Shown here piece by piece: positions 1-7,409 of a stretch of 64,000 nt of DNA. This stretch comes from Paenibacillus validus NBRC 15382 (GTDB lineage: Bacteria; Bacillota; Bacilli; Paenibacillales; NBRC-103111). The notes beneath the pieces are model-generated. The model searched no databases and was not told where the DNA came from. It saw only the letters and a program-made list of their open reading frames with translations. Both the position numbers and the translations under genes were made by a program. The stretch spans positions 124,001-188,000 of the forward strand of contig NZ_BIMH01000004.1 of the NCBI RefSeq assembly GCF_004000985.1. The letters run 5' to 3'. How positions within the stretch are numbered: the first letter of the stretch is position 1; each line of letters opens with the position of its first letter.

Positions 1-761
1 ACGTCTACATCGCGGGCGAGCTGGAGCAGCCGTTTGATCCGGAGCGCGAGAAGCTCTACTTCGGCGTCGATACGATTCCCGGCGGCAACCGGCATGCGAA
101 GGAACTGGGCGGAGTCAAGCTCGACGAAGGGCTGGAAACGCTCATTGAGCTCGGAAAAGACAATGAAAGCCAAGTGAAGATCGCATCTAACTACGATTTT
201 CACACCCGGTTATACGGCAATCAGTATGGGATGCTGAAGGTCAAGCCCGAGGACATGAAAGACGATTCCGGTATATTTAACCCGTGGAAGCTGGCCGTGG
301 GTCTGGAGCAGATTCCGCCGGATTCCACCCGGTACAATCCGTTTCAGGATGTACCTGCCGGGATGCTGAAGCGCGGATCGACGGATCCGGCCTCGGCGGA
401 CTTCAATTCCTTAACCATGTGGCAGGCCAAGGGCAGCGTCGTAGAGATGCGTATCCCCTGGATGTTGCTCGGTTTCACCGACCCCAGTTCCCTACAGGTC
501 ATGAGCTACGGCGAGAAGGATGGTAAACTGGCAGCCACGACAACCCAAGGGATTCGCTTGCTTCCTTGGATCGTTCAGCGCTCGGACGGTTCCGTCCGCG
601 GATTGGTGAAAGACGCCGGCGCCGAATACCCTGTCTCCAAGCTGCCGGCCTATACATGGCCTGCCTGGAACAAGGTCCAGTACGTCGAGCGCCTCAAGAA
701 AAGCTACGACCTGATGAAGGACGCTTTTCATCAGATTGACGATCACGTTTCCCAACCATAG
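1..761 (+). CDS. C-terminal part of a large protein, 5' end outside the window
   Basis: The open frame enters from the left edge (first full codon at base 3) and stops at 761, giving about 252 residues without an in-window start. The segment has a pattern seen in C-terminal carbohydrate-binding-like (CBM9/DOMON-type) beta domains: an 'LYFGVDTIPGG' strand near the start and an 'EMRIPWMLLGFTDPSS' strand about 85 residues before the end. There is no transmembrane segment in the visible part. A hairpin follows the stop. The full protein is likely a large secreted or membrane-linked carbohydrate-active or glycosyltransferase-like protein, but that is inference from the tail only; no catalytic domain is visible. 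Confidence 0.6.
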   Translation, partial: VYIAGELEQPFDPEREKLYFGVDTIPGGNRHAKELGGVKLDEGLETLIELGKDNESQVKIASNYDFHTRLYGNQYGMLKVKPEDMKDDSGIFNPWKLAVGLEQIPPDSTRYNPFQDVPAGMLKRGSTDPASADFNSLTMWQAKGSVVEMRIPWMLLGFTDPSSLQVMSYGEKDGKLAATTTQGIRLLPWIVQRSDGSVRGLVKDAGAEYPVSKLPAYTWPAWNKVQYVERLKKSYDLMKDAFHQIDDHVSQP

Positions 762-798
762 CCGTACTTTACCGGCGCACAGCTTAAAGCAGCAAAAA

Positions 799-845
799 TG
801 CCCCCATAGCCGATGAGCGGAAACTCATAGGTTATAGGGGCTTTA
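799..845. terminator. Bidirectional terminator between the left-edge gene and sinR
   Basis: Inverted repeat with arms around GCCCC(C)ATAGCC / GGTTATAGGGGC and an inner ATGAG/CTCAT stem, between convergent genes. It has A-rich and T-rich flanks, so it could serve both strands. Confidence 0.6.
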
Positions 846-884
846 CGTACAACCATTCACTCGCCCGCACCAGCTTTATCTCTA

Positions 885-1220
885 TCATTCCTCGGAGCGT
901 TTCTGCCTGTTGCGCCACTTGTTATACTCCAAAAATTCCACAAACTGCTCTTTGCTGATGCCCGAATCCATGGCCTCTCTTACCAGACCAAGCCATTCCT
1001 CATCCAACTGCTCATGAGGATGGGGGTGATGTTGAATAAACGTTTCCAGCGGAACGCCCAACACCGCACTAATCTTTTCAAGAAACTGGATCGATGGATT
1101 CGACTGGACCTCGCGTTCGATCGAGCTCAAATAGGATTTCGCTACCCCCGCTTTCTCTGCCAATTCGGTAAGGGTAAAGCCTTGTTCCAAGCGCAGCTGC
1201 TTGACTTTCTTGCCAATCAT
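885..1220 (-). CDS. sinR: SinR-type transcriptional regulator of biofilm/motility switch
   Basis: 111-residue protein. Residues 1-62 are an XRE helix-turn-helix domain that aligns closely with Bacillus subtilis SinR ('AEKAGVAKSYLSSIER', 'NPSIQFLEKISAVLGV'). Residues about 72-105 are the SinI/SinR dimerisation helices ('LDEEWLGLVREAMDSGISK', 'FVEFLEYNKWR'). In B. subtilis SinR represses matrix operons and is neutralised by SinI. A sinI-like gene lies immediately upstream in the same orientation, as in Bacillus. An extended -10 (TGTTATACT) sits about 30 bases upstream of the start. The start ATG is the only sensible one for the domain. Orthology is supported by both domains and the gene order. 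Confidence 0.9.
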   Translation of the reverse strand: MIGKKVKQLRLEQGFTLTELAEKAGVAKSYLSSIEREVQSNPSIQFLEKISAVLGVPLETFIQHHPHPHEQLDEEWLGLVREAMDSGISKEQFVEFLEYNKWRNRQKRSEE

Positions 1221-1245
1221 GGTAGTGACCCCTTTGTCATCCTGC

Positions 1246-1254
1246 AGTATAACA
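1246..1254 (-). promoter_or_regulatory. Extended -10 element upstream of sinR
   Basis: The minus strand reads TGTTATACT, a TGnTATACT extended -10, about 26-34 bases before the sinR start. This would let sinR be transcribed independently of sinI. No convincing -35 is seen. Confidence 0.45.
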
Positions 1255-1375
1255 ATATTTTAACAAAAAATGTTCATAGTGTGGATGATTATTTTTTATA
1301 TCATAACCATGTAAGCGCTATCAATACAGGTTAAAAAAATTTTGTTTACCTGCGCAGCTTTTTTCTCTCTTGAAG

Positions 1376-1534
1376 TTAACGTTTCAGCTCATCATCATCT
1401 TCGTTTTGTTTGCATTCGCGGAAAAATTGCCGGACTTCCTCCGTGGAAAGCCCTGAATCGCGAGCTGCGATCATCAGGTAGACCCAGTTCTCGTCCAGGT
1501 TCTTGTTGGGTACAAGCGTTTGTTTTACGGACAT
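1376..1534 (-). CDS. sinI: SinI-like anti-repressor, 52 aa
   Basis: Short gene found by reading the strand directly. It starts ATG at 1534, preceded by a GGAGGG ribosome binding site at about 9 bases, and stops TAA at 1376. Residues 12-40 carry the SinI dimerisation helices: 'NLDENWVYLMIAARDSGLS' followed by 'EEVRQFFREC', equivalent to the Bacillus SinI segment ending in a short helical hairpin. The C-terminal tail is acidic. It lies 155 bases upstream of sinR on the same strand. The family role is to bind SinR and release it from DNA; that function here is inferred from the domain and order. Confidence 0.8.
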   Translation of the reverse strand: MSVKQTLVPNKNLDENWVYLMIAARDSGLSTEEVRQFFRECKQNEDDDELKR

Positions 1535-1610
1535 AGCCCGGTCCCTCCAGATTTCCGGTAACTTGACGCACCATACTATTCGTGTCCAAGTTCTATTTTA
1601 CGCGGGTCTA

Positions 1611-1778
1611 TCATTTCAACCATTCCAACAAGCGCTGCGTGAGGATACCGCCCAAATATATGCCTACGATGCCCAGTATCCCGGGCAGGACAGGCGGGGC
1701 TGGAAGCGGTAATTTGAGCAGCTTAAAAATGCATCCAACGATAAGCCCTGCCAGCAGGGCCAGTATCCATTCTCTCAT
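1611..1778 (-). CDS. XapX domain small membrane protein, 55 aa
   Basis: Start ATG at 1778 behind GGAGTGAGCAG, stop TGA at 1611. The protein has two hydrophobic helices (residues 4-19 and about 30-48) separated by the diagnostic 'KLPLPAPPVLPGILGIVGI' segment of the XapX (DUF1427) family. XapX proteins are small integral membrane proteins of unknown function, often near xanthosine or purine loci. Nothing in the neighbourhood explains its role. The family call is confident; the function is unknown. Confidence 0.8.
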   Translation of the reverse strand: MREWILALLAGLIVGCIFKLLKLPLPAPPVLPGILGIVGIYLGGILTQRLLEWLK

Positions 1779-1918
1779 TCTGCTCACTCCATTATCAACC
1801 GACTTGATTTGAAATTCGATGTTATAGATATCATATCCTTTTTACTATCCATGCAACCGTGGGCATGTCTAAATATGATATACTACTAGAAACGTGCGCT
1901 GCAAGGAGATGAACGACA

Positions 1919-2716
1919 ATGAAGCTGGTATCATGGAATGTTAACGGTTTAAGGGCGTGTGTGAATAAAGGATTTAACGACTACTTTACAAAAATGGACG
2001 CCGATATTTTCTGTATTCAAGAAACGAAACTGCAAGAAGGGCAAATTCGTCTGGAATATGGTACGGCGTATGATCAGTATTGGAATTACGCCGTTAAGAA
2101 GGGGTATTCCGGAACTGCTGTATTAACAAAGATCAAACCGCTTTCCGTACGATTCGGCTTGGAGGAGGATCAAGAACCTGAGGGGCGGATCATCACGCTG
2201 GAGTTCGACGCCTTCTATTTAGTCAATGTATACACGCCGAATGCAAGACGCGATCTGTCCAGGCTGGAATATCGACTGGAATGGGAAGACCGGTTCCGAA
2301 GCTACCTTCAGCAGTTGGATGCACATAAGCCTGTTATTATTTGTGGTGATCTCAATGTGGCCCACCACGAGATTGACCTCAAGAATGCGAAGTCCAATCG
2401 TAACAACTCTGGCTTTACCCCGGAAGAACGAAGCAAAATGACCCAATTGCTGGATGCCGGCTTTATCGACACCTTCAGACATTTCTACCCCGACCAGGCA
2501 GATGCCTATACATGGTGGTCGCATATGCCTAAGGTGAGAGAGCGGAATATCGGATGGCGAATCGATTACTTCCTCGCCTCTTCAAGACTTGCTCCCTCCT
2601 TACTTGACGCACAGATTGATGCCCATGTTACAGGCAGCGATCATTGCCCTGTTATCCTGACAATCGCAGATAACTTGAACGAGGGTGCCGGTCCGGTCAG
2701 CGTTGTGAATCAGTAG
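1919..2716 (+). CDS. exoA: Exodeoxyribonuclease III / AP endonuclease (ExoA family)
   Basis: 265 residues, the usual length for bacterial exonuclease III. It removes abasic sites and 3' blocks in base excision repair. The EEP-family catalytic motifs are all present: 'SWNVNGLRA' at the N-terminus, the metal-binding Glu in 'IQETKL' (about residue 35), 'GDLNVAHHEIDL' (about 143-154), 'WRIDYFLAS', and the terminal 'GSDHCPV' with the catalytic Asp-His. The start is fixed by AAGGAG ten bases upstream. It is a single-gene unit followed by a hairpin. The 20-residue tail after the last motif is not conserved. Confidence 0.93.
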   Translation: MKLVSWNVNGLRACVNKGFNDYFTKMDADIFCIQETKLQEGQIRLEYGTAYDQYWNYAVKKGYSGTAVLTKIKPLSVRFGLEEDQEPEGRIITLEFDAFYLVNVYTPNARRDLSRLEYRLEWEDRFRSYLQQLDAHKPVIICGDLNVAHHEIDLKNAKSNRNNSGFTPEERSKMTQLLDAGFIDTFRHFYPDQADAYTWWSHMPKVRERNIGWRIDYFLASSRLAPSLLDAQIDAHVTGSDHCPVILTIADNLNEGAGPVSVVNQ

Positions 2717-2747
2717 CCGACGATCTCGAGCCCGCTTTATGCAAATA

Positions 2748-2780
2748 GAAAACGGAACCCGCGCGGCTCCGTTTTTATTT
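2748..2780. terminator. Bidirectional terminator between exoA and the GntR gene
   Basis: AAACGGAACCCGCGCGG/CTCCGTTT hairpin followed by TTTATTT, between convergent genes. Confidence 0.75.
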
Positions 2781-2796
2781 ATTTTCAAAACTATTT

Positions 2797-3468
2797 TTAC
2801 AGTGATGACGAGTTCGGCACGATTTTCTTTTGAACGAGTGTTGCAAAGGTATGAATATGCGTTTCCATTAATGTCCGTGCACCTACAGCGTCTTTATCTG
2901 CAATCTTTTCAATGATCATCTCATGCTCAGTGATTGTACGGTTTAGATTTTGTTCAAATAAAGGGATGTTGCAAAGGAAAAAATCATTTAAATCCCATTG
3001 ACTCTTCGTCATACTTAACAGCTTTTCCGATCTGGACATTTTCAAAATCACATAATGCAGCTCCCGGTTCTCATGAAAATACCTATCCCTGGAAAATCTT
3101 TCATTAATCACTTTTTCCAGTTGTTCATTGATCAAATATAATTCATTGACCTCCCGGTCTTCTCTTCTTTGTGCAGCCAAATAAGCTGCCATTCCCTCCA
3201 GGGCCATAACCGTCAAAAAATGGTCAGCCATTTCATCCTGTGAATACTTCTTTACACGACACCCGGTTTGCGGAACAATTTCAACAAAATACTCCGCTTC
3301 CAGTTTCTTTAGAGCATCGATGACAGGACGCCTGGAAACCTCAAGCTCATCTGCTACTTCAACAACCGATATTTCATCCCCAAAAACCCATCTTCCGGAC
3401 TTCAGGCCATCTTTTATATATTCATAGGTTCGAATGGTTTTGGACAAGGATAGGTCCATTTTATTCAC
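2797..3468 (-). CDS. GntR family (FadR/FCD-type) regulator, likely repressor of the aromatic island
   Basis: An N-terminal winged helix ('VVEVADELEVSRRPVIDALKKL') is followed by an all-helical FCD ligand-binding domain carrying possible metal-binding histidines ('ENRELHYVI', 'EHEMII', 'METHIHTF'). The start is set at GTG 3468 because GGAGG lies 8 bases before it; an in-frame ATG at 3483 has no good ribosome binding site and lies inside that signal. The promoter TTGAGA-17-TATAAT overlaps a palindrome that recurs at three other places in the island, so autoregulation and control of both catabolic operons are inferred. The effector is probably an aromatic acid or ring-cleavage product, not deducible from sequence. 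Confidence 0.82.
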   Translation of the reverse strand: MNKMDLSLSKTIRTYEYIKDGLKSGRWVFGDEISVVEVADELEVSRRPVIDALKKLEAEYFVEIVPQTGCRVKKYSQDEMADHFLTVMALEGMAAYLAAQRREDREVNELYLINEQLEKVINERFSRDRYFHENRELHYVILKMSRSEKLLSMTKSQWDLNDFFLCNIPLFEQNLNRTITEHEMIIEKIADKDAVGARTLMETHIHTFATLVQKKIVPNSSSL

Positions 3469-3498
3469 TGCGACGTCCTCCATGTAAAGCTTCTCAAC

Positions 3499-3537
3499 AT
3501 AATAGGATATTATAACTCTTTATCATAAATTTCTCAA
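3499..3537 (-). promoter_or_regulatory. Promoter of the GntR gene with overlapping operator (copy A)
   Basis: -35 TTGAGA at 3532-3537, 17-base spacer, -10 TATAAT at 3509-3514 on the minus strand. The operator-like sequence ATAATAGGATATTATAAC at 3499-3516 covers the -10 and start point. Copies B, C and D lie at 7169, 13204 and 13362. Confidence 0.65.
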
Positions 3538-3565
3538 ATTAAGGTATTTTATGTAAATAATAGTA

Positions 3566-3610
3566 AACCGTGGCCTGTAGATCTAAAGAGATCTACGAAG
3601 GACACGGCTA
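3566..3610 (-). terminator. Hairpin at the end of the Rieske operon
   Basis: Perfect GTAGATCT-AAAG-AGATCTAC stem inside a wider CCGTG/CACGG pair. It lies between the 68-aa gene and the GntR promoter. The T-run is weak, so termination may be partial. Confidence 0.5.
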
Positions 3611-3627
3611 CTTGTTCATATTTAGCC

Positions 3628-3834
3628 TTATTTACCGAATGGTTTAGCTAAAAATTCCGTAAACACTTCAGGCTCCTGCCAGGTCAAGCTTTCAAGGGCT
3701 AACGGATCGAGTAGAATCGATTGATTTAACTTTGGCGAAGTAATTTCCAACCTCTCTCCGTTTCTTGTATATACCTTCTTAATGAGCACTTGGGTAAACT
3801 CATTACCCACTATAATTTGCGGTTCGGCTGGCAT
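3628..3834 (-). CDS. Small conserved protein of ring-hydroxylating dioxygenase clusters, 68 aa
   Basis: 68 residues with a clear GGAGGAGG ribosome binding site. It contains 'VYTRNGERLEI' and 'LDPLALESLTWQ', a short beta-rich segment that I associate with small proteins found beside Rieske dioxygenase genes, sometimes labelled dihydrodiol dehydrogenase. It is far too short for a dehydrogenase and has no Rossmann motif, so that label should not be trusted. It is the last gene of the operon and ends in the hairpin near 3566. It may be an accessory or assembly protein; the function is unknown. Confidence 0.6.
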   Translation of the reverse strand: MPAEPQIIVGNEFTQVLIKKVYTRNGERLEITSPKLNQSILLDPLALESLTWQEPEVFTEFLAKPFGK

Positions 3835-3886
3835 TTTCCTCCTCCTTTCTATGAGTTACGCAAGTACAGACCGCTACTGATTTCGC

Positions 3887-4144
3887 TTAAAACGCAGCGT
3901 TCCATTCCTTGTACTCGTAGTCAACAACGCCATTGACAACTAAGGGATCGGATTCGATAATGGACACAAATTCCTCTTTTGAGCAGTTGTAAACAATACA
4001 ACCGCCGCTTCCATCGGCAAAGGGCCCGTTAGCCGCTATGACGCCTTTTTCGCGTAATTGTTGATTGCGGTTATTATGTTGTTCAAACCATGTCGGATCG
4101 ATTTGATCCATCGATTTTTTTATACCTAATTGAACTAACCACAT
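3887..4144 (-). CDS. YciI-like protein
   Basis: 85 residues with a ferredoxin-like dimeric alpha-beta barrel pattern: 'WLVQLGIKKSMDQIDPTWFE', a central 'AANGPFADGSGGCIVYNC' hairpin, and 'ESDPLVVNGVVDYEYKEWN' at the end. This matches the YciI family, related in fold to muconolactone isomerase. The start at ATG 4144 has GGAG nine bases upstream; an in-frame GTG at 4153 sits inside that signal. In an aromatic operon such proteins may isomerise or dehydrate an intermediate, but the catalytic His-Asp dyad of true YciI enzymes is not obvious. Confidence 0.7.
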   Translation of the reverse strand: MWLVQLGIKKSMDQIDPTWFEQHNNRNQQLREKGVIAANGPFADGSGGCIVYNCSKEEFVSIIESDPLVVNGVVDYEYKEWNAAF

Positions 4145-4167
4145 GGAAACCACTCCCTTAACTGGTT

Positions 4168-4935
4168 TTAAACGATCGTCAATCCTCCATCGGCGACAAT
4201 CACAGAACCTGTGACAAACGAAGATTCGTCGGAAGCCAGGAAAAGAGCAATATTCGCAATTTCTTCCGGCTGTGCTCCTCTGCCAAGGGGAGTTGCTTCG
4301 GAAGCCACTTTGTCTAACTCTGGCAAAACTTCTTCCATGGCCTTCGTCATCGCTGTAATTACATACCCCGGGGCAATGACGTTAGCGCGAATCCCTTTTC
4401 TCGCATAGGATGCAGCGACTTGACGCGTAAACGAAATGATGGCTCCCTTAGATGCGGAATAGGAAGGACCGCCTGGACTGTTGATTAAGGCAGCTGTGGA
4501 TGCTGTATTGATTATAGTTCCACCGCCTGCGCGTAATAGTTCAGCAATGCCATACTTCGATACAAAGAACAACCCTCTTGTATTTACATTTTGAATTTTA
4601 TCCCATTCTTCCACACTTGTGTCTTCTACCGATATCATAAAGTTTTTATGAGCAATCCCTGCATTGTTGTAAATCGTAGTCAACTTCCCAAAAGCATCCA
4701 CCGTCTTTTGAATCGCTTGCTTGACTTGTTCTTCATGGGTAACATCGCATTCAATAGCGATGGCTTCACCACCTGCTTCGCTTACTAGCCTGACCGTTTC
4801 CTGGAGACCATTCGCATCCATGTCGATGGCCGCCACTTTCGCTCCTTCACGGGCAAAAACAACTGCCGCCGCTCGCCCTTGACCTCCTGCTGCCCCCGTA
4901 ATAAACGCGACTTTGTTTGCTAATCGATTTGTCAA
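4168..4935 (-). CDS. Short-chain dehydrogenase, probable cis-dihydrodiol dehydrogenase
   Basis: 255 residues, a classical SDR: cofactor motif TGxxxGxG seen as 'TGAAGGQGRA' (about 14-23), 'NNAG' at about 90, the active-site Ser in 'INTASTAAL' and YxxxK as 'YSASK' (about 159-163), and 'PGYVITAMT' for the substrate loop. The start codon is TTG at 4935, supported by GGAGG eight bases upstream. Placed directly after the Rieske dioxygenase subunits, it is best explained as the enzyme that oxidises the cis-dihydrodiol to a catechol. Substrate assignment is inference. Confidence 0.82.
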   Translation of the reverse strand: MTNRLANKVAFITGAAGGQGRAAAVVFAREGAKVAAIDMDANGLQETVRLVSEAGGEAIAIECDVTHEEQVKQAIQKTVDAFGKLTTIYNNAGIAHKNFMISVEDTSVEEWDKIQNVNTRGLFFVSKYGIAELLRAGGGTIINTASTAALINSPGGPSYSASKGAIISFTRQVAASYARKGIRANVIAPGYVITAMTKAMEEVLPELDKVASEATPLGRGAQPEEIANIALFLASDESSFVTGSVIVADGGLTIV

Positions 4936-4994
4936 CTTCGGTTCCTCCCAGTGGATTCATATCCAATCTCAGAATCATTGCTGAACCATCAGAT

Positions 4995-5513
4995 TTAGAA
5001 AAAGACCGCTATATTGTCCATCCCTAATGTCGTTTGATCGATCAGTATTTCTCTTGTTTTTAATTTAATTTCTTGCCCGGCACGCGTCAGGATGTCGTTA
5101 CGAACACAAGTAATAAGGCCATATTCAGGTTCGTTACCACGGCTGCGGGTTAGAAGAAGGTAGCTCTTTACTTTAAATTCATGTTCAGCCGTTTGCTCGA
5201 CACGAACATTATTGATAAACCTTCTTGTACGAGACGGCGGATCTTCCGCCCAAGCAAATTCCGTCTCAAACCGCTCTACCCTTTTCCTCAGAGAAGCAAA
5301 GTTCTCCTCAAAGTGATACATATTTCCAATAAAACCTTCTCCGTGTACTCGCTCGCGATTCGTCCTTACAGGCATGATGTACTGAATCTCTTGATCTAAC
5401 ATGTTTAACCATTCCCGAAAGTCCCCGCTGTCCAGTACTTCTGCTTCATTTTGTAGAAATTCCACAATTTCGAAATAAACAGGATTTCCAATTCTAATGC
5501 TGGTAGAATGCAT
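4995..5513 (-). CDS. Aromatic-ring-hydroxylating dioxygenase beta subunit
   Basis: 172 residues, the usual length of the small subunit. It has the SnoaL/NTF2-like cone fold pattern with 'EFLQNEAEVLDSGDFREWL', 'DIQYIMPVRTNRER'-like strands (here 'EIQYIMPVRTNRER') and 'RRFINNVRVEQTAEHEFKVKS'. It is structural and pairs with the alpha subunit encoded immediately upstream, giving an alpha3beta3 enzyme in this family. A GGAGG site precedes the ATG. Confidence 0.88.
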   Translation of the reverse strand: MHSTSIRIGNPVYFEIVEFLQNEAEVLDSGDFREWLNMLDQEIQYIMPVRTNRERVHGEGFIGNMYHFEENFASLRKRVERFETEFAWAEDPPSRTRRFINNVRVEQTAEHEFKVKSYLLLTRSRGNEPEYGLITCVRNDILTRAGQEIKLKTREILIDQTTLGMDNIAVFF

Positions 5514-5561
5514 GTACTCTCCTCCTCTGCATGTTATTTTCCAATTGGTGTTGAAAGATGA

Positions 5562-6908
5562 TCATTCATTGCTGTCGGTCAATAATTTTTGCCATTGATG
5601 CCAAATGTTCAATTGGTTAGCCTCGCTGTAATCCCCTTGATAAACCGTTCCTGGCCCTGGCCAATCGCCTTGCTCGGGCTTTCGATCAATACCCATGCGA
5701 TAAATAAATTTTAATTTCGATTGCGCTATATATCCCTTGGTGGCCCGAGTAATGTTTTTCCACATTTCCGTATCATCTTGTTCCAGCATACCACTCGATC
5801 CAAATGTTCGGACATACGTCTCTCTTGCAAGCTCTTTCCACCAATCGGGTGCTTCTTTCTCGACAAGCACCCAAGAGAAGACTTCCATTTCATGTGGTCC
5901 TTTCGGTACCCATTGTCTTAATGTCAAATAGGAACCCGGATGCTTTCCATCTTCCGTTGCCCAAGAGAAATATCCAAACGACATGTTCGGGTATATGTTT
6001 CCATGAATATAAGCGAGTCGTCTAAACGCTTTTTGATGTTCAGGTGTTAATTTCTGTTCAATCTTTTCGACGATATCTTGGGGAACGCCGTAGAAAGGCG
6101 GAAGCTCATATTCGGGTGGACCGCCGATCAATCCAAGACCATTTCCATTCTCGCAAGAAACATGTACGCCATAGAACGCAAACTTCGGATCCCCACTCGG
6201 AACAAGCTTTAATTGCACAGCTGACTGGTGGGTCATAAATGTATGATAAGCATCCCCAACAAAGTTGTCGGCACCTAGCTTCCAGTTCGACTTTACGGTC
6301 CAACGCTGTGGTGCTCCGATCACTTCCATGCCCTCATTCGTGTGCTGCAGCATCATATCCAGGTACCACTTCAAGCTTCCCAACTGCTCTTCTAAAGGAG
6401 GAGCTGATTCGTTAAAGGTCCCAAAAATAAGCCCTGCATAGGTGGCGGCCCTCGCCTTTACCAGACTGTACTGACTTTTATCAAAGCCATCACCGAAGGC
6501 CTCCTTATGGGCCGGAACTCCGATGAGATCTCCATTCTGTTTAAACGTAAATCCATGGTAAGGACATCTGAAATGGGAAGAGTTTCCCATTTCCGAGCGG
6601 CATACAGGAGAACCTCTATGCGTACAAGCGTTCAGTACAATGTTGACGACACCCGCCTCTGAACGCGAAACAATCACCTCTTCGTTTCCAATAAATCTCA
6701 AGACATAATCGCCTTTATTCGGTATTTCAGATTCATGAGCAACAGGAATCCAGATTTTGGAAAATATTTTTTCGATTTCCATCTGATGAATTTCGGGATC
6801 ACCGATGACTCGCGATGAGATATACCCTTCATCCAAATCCAACAAATCTTTAACCTTTGTACCATCCGATAAACAAACATCTTCGCCCACTTTTTTTGGA
6901 ATTGTCAC
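5562..6908 (-). CDS. Rieske aromatic-ring-hydroxylating dioxygenase alpha subunit
   Basis: 448 residues. The Rieske 2Fe-2S motif Cx1Hx17Cx2H is intact with C95, H97, C115 and H118. The catalytic mononuclear iron site shows the bridging Asp and two His in 'DNFVGDAYHTFMTHQ' (H222, H227), and a C-terminal Asp in 'EQDDTEMW' fits the third ligand. The start codon is GTG with GGGAG ten bases upstream. It begins the second catabolic operon, behind a TTGACT-17-TATAAT promoter with a cre site and an operator in the leader. No ferredoxin or reductase gene is present in the window, so electrons must come from proteins encoded elsewhere. Confidence 0.93.
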   Translation of the reverse strand: MTIPKKVGEDVCLSDGTKVKDLLDLDEGYISSRVIGDPEIHQMEIEKIFSKIWIPVAHESEIPNKGDYVLRFIGNEEVIVSRSEAGVVNIVLNACTHRGSPVCRSEMGNSSHFRCPYHGFTFKQNGDLIGVPAHKEAFGDGFDKSQYSLVKARAATYAGLIFGTFNESAPPLEEQLGSLKWYLDMMLQHTNEGMEVIGAPQRWTVKSNWKLGADNFVGDAYHTFMTHQSAVQLKLVPSGDPKFAFYGVHVSCENGNGLGLIGGPPEYELPPFYGVPQDIVEKIEQKLTPEHQKAFRRLAYIHGNIYPNMSFGYFSWATEDGKHPGSYLTLRQWVPKGPHEMEVFSWVLVEKEAPDWWKELARETYVRTFGSSGMLEQDDTEMWKNITRATKGYIAQSKLKFIYRMGIDRKPEQGDWPGPGTVYQGDYSEANQLNIWHQWQKLLTDSNE

Positions 6909-7168
6909 TTGTTAATCGCTCCCTTCTCTTCATCAACGGATTACGTTTTGACTTAAGTTCAGATTCTAGAATCTTAAATCGGTTATTAATTTTCTTGGAT
7001 TCCGATATGGATAGCTGTTCTTTGCTTGCTGACTTTAGCGTGCGGCTTGGTTGAGTGTGTAGAATACTGCTGTGAAGGTAGTGTAAGATAGCGATCGTGC
7101 TGGCGGTGGTTCCTGCGCTGGGGTTGCTTGTTGTTTGTTGTTTGTTGAGCAATTGCGAGTTGGTTGAA

Positions 7169-7186
7169 ATACTAGAATATTAGAAC
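7169..7186 (-). promoter_or_regulatory. Operator copy B in the Rieske operon leader
   Basis: Sequence ATACTAGAATATTAGAAC, sharing the CTA-N-AT-N-TTAG core with copies at 3499, 13204 and 13362. It lies roughly 40 bases downstream of the predicted start point, a roadblock position. Probable GntR protein target. Confidence 0.6.
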
Positions 7187-7200
7187 GTTTCGGGAGATTG

Positions 7201-7215
7201 TGTATGCGCTTACAA
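7201..7215 (-). promoter_or_regulatory. cre-like catabolite control site
   Basis: The minus strand reads TTGTAAGCGCATACA, matching the CcpA consensus WTGNAANCGNWNNCW at all fixed positions. It lies just downstream of the predicted start point of the Rieske operon. Confidence 0.6.
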
Positions 7216-7228
7216 CTTCAATAATTTC

Positions 7229-7257
7229 ATTATACATAGATGGATATAGATAGTCAA
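7229..7257 (-). promoter_or_regulatory. Promoter of the Rieske dioxygenase operon
   Basis: -35 TTGACT at 7252-7257, 17-base spacer, -10 TATAAT at 7229-7234, minus strand. A strong SigA-type promoter about 320 bases before the alpha-subunit start. Confidence 0.75.
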
Positions 7258-7409
7258 TATATGACCAACCGGCTGCTATGGCACTACCCCGCTCGGGAAC
7301 CAATGGAAGAGAAACACAAAGCCCAGCGCCGAACCCTCCTAACGTCTTAATTTTCAGCAAGGAAAACGTAAGAGTGAAATGAACGGATATCTCAGCAGCC
7401 TGCTGCCTG

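Larger units (their letters stand above)
6909..7409. other. Intergenic regulatory region of the Rieske operon
   Basis: 501 bases without a convincing gene. The left 230 bases form a long untranslated leader for the Rieske operon, with a G/T-rich run of TTGTT repeats near 7125-7148. The right part holds the promoter, cre site and operator copy B described separately. Short open frames here have no ribosome binding sites. Confidence 0.6.

Noticed and set aside
1014-1334. Plus-strand open frame of 106 codons over the sinR gene
   Set aside because: It is antisense to a well-supported sinR/sinI region, has no ribosome binding site and low-quality composition.
7055-7148. G/T-rich stretch with TTGTT repeats, considered as a CRISPR or tandem repeat
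   Set aside because: Only a few imperfect short repeats with no spacers; a simple low-complexity run in a leader.
6850-7152. Minus-strand frame of 100 codons upstream of the Rieske alpha gene
   Set aside because: Ser- and Lys-rich, overlaps the alpha-subunit start, no signal; best explained as leader sequence.
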